A DNA stretch of 64,000 nt from Galbibacter pacificus (lineage in GTDB: Bacteria; Bacteroidota; Bacteroidia; Flavobacteriales; Flavobacteriaceae): NCBI RefSeq assembly GCF_029603165.1, contig NZ_JAQSVC010000007.1, positions 1 through 64,000 on the forward strand. Reading direction: 5' to 3'. Every line of letters begins with the position of its first letter. Within the stretch, counting starts at the first letter, position 1. The notes beneath the pieces are model-generated. The model made no database searches, was not told where the DNA came from, and saw only the letters and a list, made by a program, of their open reading frames with translations. Below, piece by piece: positions 59,576 to 64,000 of this stretch. The translations under genes were made by a program, and so were the position numbers.

Positions 59576-60022
59576 ATGAAAACACTTCCCGCCATACTTT
59601 TAATATTTACCATGACCGCTGCTTTTGCGCAGTCCATAGATTACAATACCAAAAAAGGGGCCATTGCCGAAGGCTACGACGTAGTTTCTTATTTTGAAGG
59701 GAATCCCACCGAAGGCTCTGCCGATTTTAAAATAGATTACGACCATGTGCTTTTTAAGTTCAGTTCAGAAGAAAATCTAAAGCGTTTTCGGCAAGACCCC
59801 GAAAAATACATACCGCAATACGGCGGATATTGTGCCTATGCCATTGCCAGCGGAAAGAAAGTAAGGATAAACCCCGAAACTTTCGAGATAAGGGACAAGA
59901 AATTATACCTTTTCTATAATGCGCATGGCACCAATACACTCGATTTATGGAAAGAAGAAGGTGCCGAAAAACTTCAAAAAGAAGCAGATAAAAACTGGCA
60001 GAAGATTAAATTTAATAATTAG
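59576..60022 (+). CDS. Secreted YHS-domain protein
   Basis: The 148-residue protein has a signal peptide (to about AFAQ, residue 19) and one YHS domain: IAEGYDVVSYFEGNPTEGS, YDHVLFKFSSEENLKRFRQD, PEKYIPQYGGYCAYAIASGK. The domain's Cys (YCAYA) and aromatic residues are associated with metal binding in other proteins. It lies in the periplasm; function unknown. It is 62 bases after the LuxE-like gene and converges with the propeller lipoprotein gene. Confidence 0.88.
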   Translation: MKTLPAILLIFTMTAAFAQSIDYNTKKGAIAEGYDVVSYFEGNPTEGSADFKIDYDHVLFKFSSEENLKRFRQDPEKYIPQYGGYCAYAIASGKKVRINPETFEIRDKKLYLFYNAHGTNTLDLWKEEGAEKLQKEADKNWQKIKFNN

Positions 60023-60031
60023 CAGGCCAAC

Positions 60032-60892
60032 CTATAAGCGCAAACGGTAGATGTTCCCCCCGAGCTTTCCTGTCTTCTCGTCAGAAATATACAGGGTATC
60101 TTCGTTTATAAAACAAATACCTTCTTTTTGCGAGTCGTAACCAAGGTCTATACGCTTAACGTCCCCGTTAAAAAAATCATCTCCCGTAAAATTGCTCAGC
60201 AACCACACCTTATCATGGCTTAACAAAGCTATTTTCTTTTTGTCGGGACTTATGTCTGCCGCCGTAACCGTACATTTTCTGTCGTGCCCGCAGGTTTTAA
60301 AACTGGAAATATATTGAGCCTCATGTCTTCCCGAAACAGCTGGAACACGATACAACAATGTAGTTCCGTCAAAAGGTTTGGCACGGTTCTTTGTAAAAAT
60401 ATAGAAGTTTCCGTTCCAGAAAAAAAAGGCTTCGGCATCAAAAAGACGATGCTTCTTTTTGGGTGGAAAATTTTTTTGTTCCGGGTAATAAAATTCAATT
60501 TTTTCTGCGGTGGCCTCATCTGCATTTATCATTTCCGGATTAAAAACCTTGTAAATCCTTAAATCTTTTCGCTTATTGTCATTATTACCAAAATCCCCGA
60601 TATATAAATTTCCGTCCCCGTCTTTTGCGAGCTCTTCCCAGTCTTTGTTTTTTGCGTTTTTTAGTTTAATTTCCCTAACAAGCGAGCCCTTATGATCAAA
60701 ACCATAAATATGGTCTTTGTTCCCCGAATCGCCAATGGCCCAAATAAGACCGTGGGGCGAGATAGTTTGTATGCCCGAGTTTTCTTTTAGTATGTCGCCG
60801 GTATTGGCAATTACTGTAAGCTGGCCGTAATCTTGCTGGCATGATAAAAATAAAAAAGATAGCAGGTAGGTATTAAAAAAATGCAATGTCAT
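60032..60892 (-). CDS. Secreted beta-propeller-like lipoprotein
   Basis: The 286-residue protein has a lipobox (LFLSC, Cys about 18). Repeated blade-like units follow (LIWAIGDSGNKDHIYGFDHKG, GNLYIGDFGNNDNKRKDLRIY, NFYIFTKNRAKPFDGTTLLYR, DTLYISDEKTGKLGGNIYRL), each with a strand ending in D-G/N turns. This looks like a five- or six-bladed propeller related to NHL/SdiA-regulated-type proteins. No catalytic residues can be named. A partial GDSGNKD..GDFGNND similarity suggests metal-binding loops. The 3' end is ten bases from the convergent YHS gene. Confidence 0.7.
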   Translation of the reverse strand: MTLHFFNTYLLSFLFLSCQQDYGQLTVIANTGDILKENSGIQTISPHGLIWAIGDSGNKDHIYGFDHKGSLVREIKLKNAKNKDWEELAKDGDGNLYIGDFGNNDNKRKDLRIYKVFNPEMINADEATAEKIEFYYPEQKNFPPKKKHRLFDAEAFFFWNGNFYIFTKNRAKPFDGTTLLYRVPAVSGRHEAQYISSFKTCGHDRKCTVTAADISPDKKKIALLSHDKVWLLSNFTGDDFFNGDVKRIDLGYDSQKEGICFINEDTLYISDEKTGKLGGNIYRLRL

Positions 60893-61091
60893 GGTAATAT
60901 TGTTTATCCCCTGTCGGAAGTGTATTAATTATATAAAAAACGGGATGTACTAATGTGCCCTTCAATTAAATGCACAACACCGACAAATAAGGTTGATGGT
61001 GTTAAAATACGAGTTACTTGGCGAAATAAAAAGCAGAGTTTAATTGAAAAAGCTTAATTTTGATATCAGCTATAAAAAGAAGGACAAACCA

Positions 61092-62111
61092 ATGAAGCAA
61101 AAAATAACGCTAAAAGAAATTTCTAGAAGATTTAATGTTTCCATATCTACGGTTTCAAAAGCATTAAAAGACAGTCCGGAAATAAGTGAGAAAACCAAGG
61201 AGATTATTCAGGCTTTTGCAAAAGAGCATAACTACAAGCCCAATAATATAGCATTAAGTCTAAAAAACCAAAAAACCAAAAACATAGGGATTATCCTTCC
61301 CGAAATAGTACATTATTTTTTCTCGTCGGTCATAACCGGGGTAGAGCGTTTGGCCACCGAAAAAGGGTATAATGTAATTGTGTGCATTTCCAACGAATCT
61401 TTCGATAAAGAGGTCATCAATATGCAAATGCTTGCCAATGGAAGTATAGACGGCTTTATTATGTCGCTCTCAAAAGATACCGAAAAGAAACAGGACTTTC
61501 ACCACATCAACGAAGTAATAAATCAGGGAATGCCGGTGGTAATGATAGACCGCGTTACCGATAAGGTAAATTGCGATAAGGTAATTATAGACGATTTCCA
61601 CGGTGCCTACAGTGCCGTTTCCTATTTAGTTGAAAGTGGCCGTAAAAACATAGCGTTGATAACCATGCCAGATTATATGAGTGTTGGTAAACTACGTACC
61701 GAAGGCTACAAAAAAGCGCTAATCGATGCAGGTATACAGGTAGATGAAGACCTAATTGTAAAAGTTGAAGATTTTTACAGCGGTTTTGAACCTGTTGAAG
61801 AACTGCTAAAAAACCATAACGTCGATGCCGTTTTTGGCGTAACCGAATTTTTTGCGGTCTCAGCCATGAAAATTGCACAAAAAATGGGTAAAACAGCTCC
61901 TAAAGACATTTCGTTTGTCGGCTTTACAGATGGTATCATCTCCATAAGTAGCAGCCCCTCGTTAACCACGGTTAGCCAGCACGGTGAAGAAATAGGTGAG
62001 AAGGCAGCCGATTTATTGATAAAACGGCTGGAAGAAGAAGATTTCGAGCTAAGGCCATACGAGACCGAGATTATCAAATCCAGTCTGGTTAAACGGGAGT
62101 CTACCCAATAA
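61092..62111 (+). CDS. LacI-family transcriptional regulator
   Basis: With the ATG at 61092 (MKQKITLKEISRRFNVS, preceded by AAGAAGGA) the protein has 339 residues; an upstream TTG adds 16 unlikely codons. The HTH and hinge lie at 4-50 (STVSKALKDSPEISEKT, then HNYKPNNIALSLKNQKT). The effector domain is a periplasmic-binding-protein fold: NIGIILPEIVHYFFSSVITG, GIPVVMIDR-like GMPVVMIDRV, FAVSAMKIAQKMGKTAPKD. It would bind a sugar or nucleoside effector and repress carbohydrate genes. None are visible within the window, so its targets probably lie elsewhere. Bases 60893-61091 hold no gene. Confidence 0.9.
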   Translation: MKQKITLKEISRRFNVSISTVSKALKDSPEISEKTKEIIQAFAKEHNYKPNNIALSLKNQKTKNIGIILPEIVHYFFSSVITGVERLATEKGYNVIVCISNESFDKEVINMQMLANGSIDGFIMSLSKDTEKKQDFHHINEVINQGMPVVMIDRVTDKVNCDKVIIDDFHGAYSAVSYLVESGRKNIALITMPDYMSVGKLRTEGYKKALIDAGIQVDEDLIVKVEDFYSGFEPVEELLKNHNVDAVFGVTEFFAVSAMKIAQKMGKTAPKDISFVGFTDGIISISSSPSLTTVSQHGEEIGEKAADLLIKRLEEEDFELRPYETEIIKSSLVKRESTQ

Positions 62112-62152
62112 TGGCAATCTCTCTATAAATTAGAGACAAAAGTTCTTCCCGT

Positions 62153-63052
62153 TCAATCTTCAATAGGTATATATACATCTGTTTTCCATTTTAAGGCATC
62201 TCCACCAAGGTTTGGGTTGTTATTAAAGACCTCTATTACCTTATTGCTTACATTAATGGCGTGGTTATCGGCATAATTATAGAGGGCAAACCAAGCATGT
62301 TGCGTATACATATAATTGCCATGAAAAATGGCCAGCAATGCGGTGTTTTTACTTACTTCTCTTAAAAAAATAGCTTCTGATGGAACGGGTAGTTTTTCTA
62401 TCCCCTTTACGGGAAAACAAAAATCCATGTCAATACTATCGGTAAGCTTGTTATATTCATTAATAACAACCATGGGGTTGCCATCTGGCTGTATATTGTT
62501 TTCAATGATATAATTGCTTAAATAATTATAATTACGCATCATCTGTCCAGCCTTTCCTTCGGGGGTGGTCTTGGCATTTACACAAACACATTGCTTGTTT
62601 GGCATGGTAGCGGTGCCTTCTATTTGTACTTTAAAAGTTGAAATGTTTAAGTCTAGCGTTTTTTTAAAATTGATTAATAGGTCTTTGGTCGTGGCCGTAA
62701 AATCGGTTTTAAAAAAAGGGGCCGTTATCCGGTTGCTTATACTCTTCCCGGGTTGTTTTATGCCAATATTTACTTCGGTAACAGAATCGTTAACACTATT
62801 AATGTCCCAATAAAGCATATAGTTTTTGCCTTTATAGCTTAGCTGCTGTGTAAGGGAAGCATACAAAGTACTGTCTATGGTTTTTGTGGCAATGGCATCG
62901 TTTGTATTGTGCCAATTGGAAATGCTGTAAAGGATACTCCCCGCACTTGTTTTTTCCTTAAAAGTATAAATGTAATCTGACTTTTTAACAAACAGGTACC
63001 AAACAAGAACTGCCAAAAGGAGCAGACCAATAACAAAAAGGATTTTTTTCAT
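62153..63052 (-). CDS. Membrane-anchored SRPBCC plus GyrI-like effector-binding protein
   Basis: The 299-residue protein has a single N-terminal TM anchor (ILFVIGLLLLAVLVWYLF). A START/SRPBCC-like polyketide-cyclase region (about 30-150; LYSISNWHNTNDAI, YMLYWDINSVNDSVTEVNIG) precedes a GyrI-like/AraC-effector-binding domain. That domain (about 155-299) shows GKAGQMMRNYNYLSNYI, DGNPMVVINEYN, MDFCFPV, and a final WKTDVYIPIED. Such fusions bind small amphipathic molecules; no function is established. It is 15 bases past the haloperoxidase-like gene on the same strand. Confidence 0.75.
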   Translation of the reverse strand: MKKILFVIGLLLLAVLVWYLFVKKSDYIYTFKEKTSAGSILYSISNWHNTNDAIATKTIDSTLYASLTQQLSYKGKNYMLYWDINSVNDSVTEVNIGIKQPGKSISNRITAPFFKTDFTATTKDLLINFKKTLDLNISTFKVQIEGTATMPNKQCVCVNAKTTPEGKAGQMMRNYNYLSNYIIENNIQPDGNPMVVINEYNKLTDSIDMDFCFPVKGIEKLPVPSEAIFLREVSKNTALLAIFHGNYMYTQHAWFALYNYADNHAINVSNKVIEVFNNNPNLGGDALKWKTDVYIPIED

Positions 63053-63067
63053 TTAATGTTTCCGGTT

Positions 63068-64000
63068 TTATTTATTTAGGGCAATTTTTTCATTGCTCAT
63101 ATCGCTTAACTTGTTTAATATATACCCTGCCATGTTCCTGCCTTGGTCAATGCCAACCTCAATGGCCGCCCTGTAATGAATACCGCCATACATCCTGCTC
63201 ATTGCAGCTTCATCGGCCGCTTTATTAAAAGAAGGAAAAGATCTTATGGGAATGCCATATGGAGTTTCAGTATCATCGTCAAAAGAAAAATTATCCCCAA
63301 AAATAGAAGTCAGCGTTTTGGCCGCAGCACCAGAAACCACCGAATGTCCACTGGTATACTCGGGAAAAGGCGGCGTTTGTAAAATAGGTTTCCAGTTTTC
63401 GTCTATATACAAGTTGATAACTGTTTCCGGGCGTATTAAATTACTCCTGTATTTTTCGTCCCAACAACTTATAAATCCATCAAAAATGGCAATGGCTGTT
63501 TTGGTATAGGCAAATACCGTTTCGTTAAAGTTGGTTTTCGCTTTTCTACAGGCAATTTTTGTAATGCCTATCCAATGTGCCCCGGGGGTAATTTTTTTGG
63601 TGGCAAACATTAAATGACCTTTGGTAACGGATACATATGGGTTACAGTCCCAAAACTGCGCAATGGCCACACCATCGGAAGTATCGCCTTCTTGGGTTAT
63701 TCTATTTCCAACGTCATACACTTCTTTTGCTTCTTTAAAAAACTTGCTATCCTTATCCAAAGAAAATTCTGGCGGTGGAATAGGTTTAAATTGAGAAGCA
63801 GAATCTATAACCAAGGTCCTTATTTTGTCCCAGTGTGGCTCAATGCCGTCCATATATGCAGGGGGCGTGGGCTGCCACCTAGAGGGGTCGTCCGTATCGA
63901 CCGTAAACTTGGGCATGGTGCGCGTTTGTTTGTAATTGTCTTTATCCATCCATGCTTTCATAAAAGAAACCACATCCATGGCATACTTTTTTGAAGTTTC
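63068..64000 (-). CDS. Vanadium-dependent haloperoxidase/PAP2-type phosphatase, 5' end beyond the window
   Basis: The frame stays open to base 64000 (E-T-S-K-K-Y-A before the first internal Met), so the N-terminus lies outside. The visible 310 residues carry the vanadate/phosphate-binding set: RSNLIRPETVI (Lys/Arg region), PEYTSGHSVVSGAA (PSGH-like), and SRMYGGIHYRAAIEVG (Arg, His). The same residues bind phosphate in acid phosphatases, so haloperoxidase activity cannot be told from phosphatase activity here. Full-length relatives have about 430-450 residues with a lipobox. The downstream membrane-anchored SRPBCC/GyrI gene is probably co-transcribed. Confidence 0.8.
   Translation of the reverse strand, partial: ETSKKYAMDVVSFMKAWMDKDNYKQTRTMPKFTVDTDDPSRWQPTPPAYMDGIEPHWDKIRTLVIDSASQFKPIPPPEFSLDKDSKFFKEAKEVYDVGNRITQEGDTSDGVAIAQFWDCNPYVSVTKGHLMFATKKITPGAHWIGITKIACRKAKTNFNETVFAYTKTAIAIFDGFISCWDEKYRSNLIRPETVINLYIDENWKPILQTPPFPEYTSGHSVVSGAAAKTLTSIFGDNFSFDDDTETPYGIPIRSFPSFNKAADEAAMSRMYGGIHYRAAIEVGIDQGRNMAGYILNKLSDMSNEKIALNK

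Noticed and set aside
1-64000. CRISPR arrays, rRNA genes, phage structural genes, conjugation genes
   Set aside because: None were found on reading. The only multi-copy repeats are the att copies, the TGTTGTACC motif, the regulon half-sites, the TAACAT array, the toxin-antitoxin flanks and short tandem repeats.

Overview
The window comes from a member of the Bacteroidota, most likely the marine Flavobacteriaceae. The grounds are low G+C, promoters of the TAnnTTTG type, carboxypeptidase-regulatory TonB receptors, DUF4407, DUF3050 and PepSY-like proteins, the IS families, and secreted sulfatases and vanadium-haloperoxidase-like enzymes. The species cannot be named from the sequence.

Bases 123 to about 30,960 form a genomic island inserted at a tRNA-Leu(UAG) gene. 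The intact tRNA (30959-31040, minus strand) sits at the right border. A copy of its 3' part, in the same orientation and followed by its own terminator, sits at 123-181. A wrecked tyrosine integrase lies beside the left copy, and a 9-base motif occurs three times at the left end and once at the right end. Decayed IS21, IS982 and IS3 elements fill the gaps. Cargo 1 (1.2-10.9 kb, all minus strand) is two secreted arylsulfatases, two DUF1254/DUF1214 proteins and two outer-membrane-type proteins, one frameshifted. Cargo 2 (11.9-28.3 kb, all plus strand) is an envelope module. It holds a gluzincin protease, a CPBP membrane protease, two PAP2 phosphatases, a TolC-adaptor-RND pump whose operon also carries a response regulator and histidine kinase, a TonB-type barrel, a PepSY-like protein, and an MdoB/LtaS-like phosphotransferase overlapping a diacylglycerol-kinase-like gene.

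The most notable observation is that six promoters inside cargo 2 share one architecture. Each has a direct repeat CTTTA-N6-CTTTAGA with an 11-bp period (first half degenerate at one site), then exactly 9 bases, then a TAnnTTT(G/A) -7 box, with no -33 TTG element. The sites precede PAP2 no. 1, the pump/regulator operon, the barrel receptor, the PepSY-like gene, the phosphotransferase/lipid-kinase pair and PAP2 no. 2. This looks like a self-contained regulon driven by the island's own OmpR-type regulator. The enzymes could form a cycle that modifies envelope headgroups, recycles diacylglycerol and removes lipid phosphates. That role is inference; the site geometry is read directly.

From 31.2 kb on the DNA looks like core chromosome. 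It holds three exopeptidases (M20, M24B, S9), a DUF4407 protein, a decayed TPR histidine kinase, a DUF3050 protein, a metallophosphoesterase / PQQ-cytochrome c dehydrogenase / SGNH hydrolase run, and an Fe-S and redox locus (Mrp, NifU, ferredoxin reductase, ferredoxin). A PIN toxin-antitoxin pair follows, bracketed by 65-bp repeats, then an alkyltransferase-like protein, LysE and TrmB, a glycosyltransferase, and a PhoR/PhoB-like pair. Next to that pair is a TonB receptor and lipoprotein with an 11-bp-periodic TAACAT array upstream. The right end has a LuxE-like protein, a YHS protein, a LacI regulator and a vanadium-haloperoxidase-like gene that runs off the window. Start codons were chosen by signal peptide and family fit, because Shine-Dalgarno signals are weak in this phylum.
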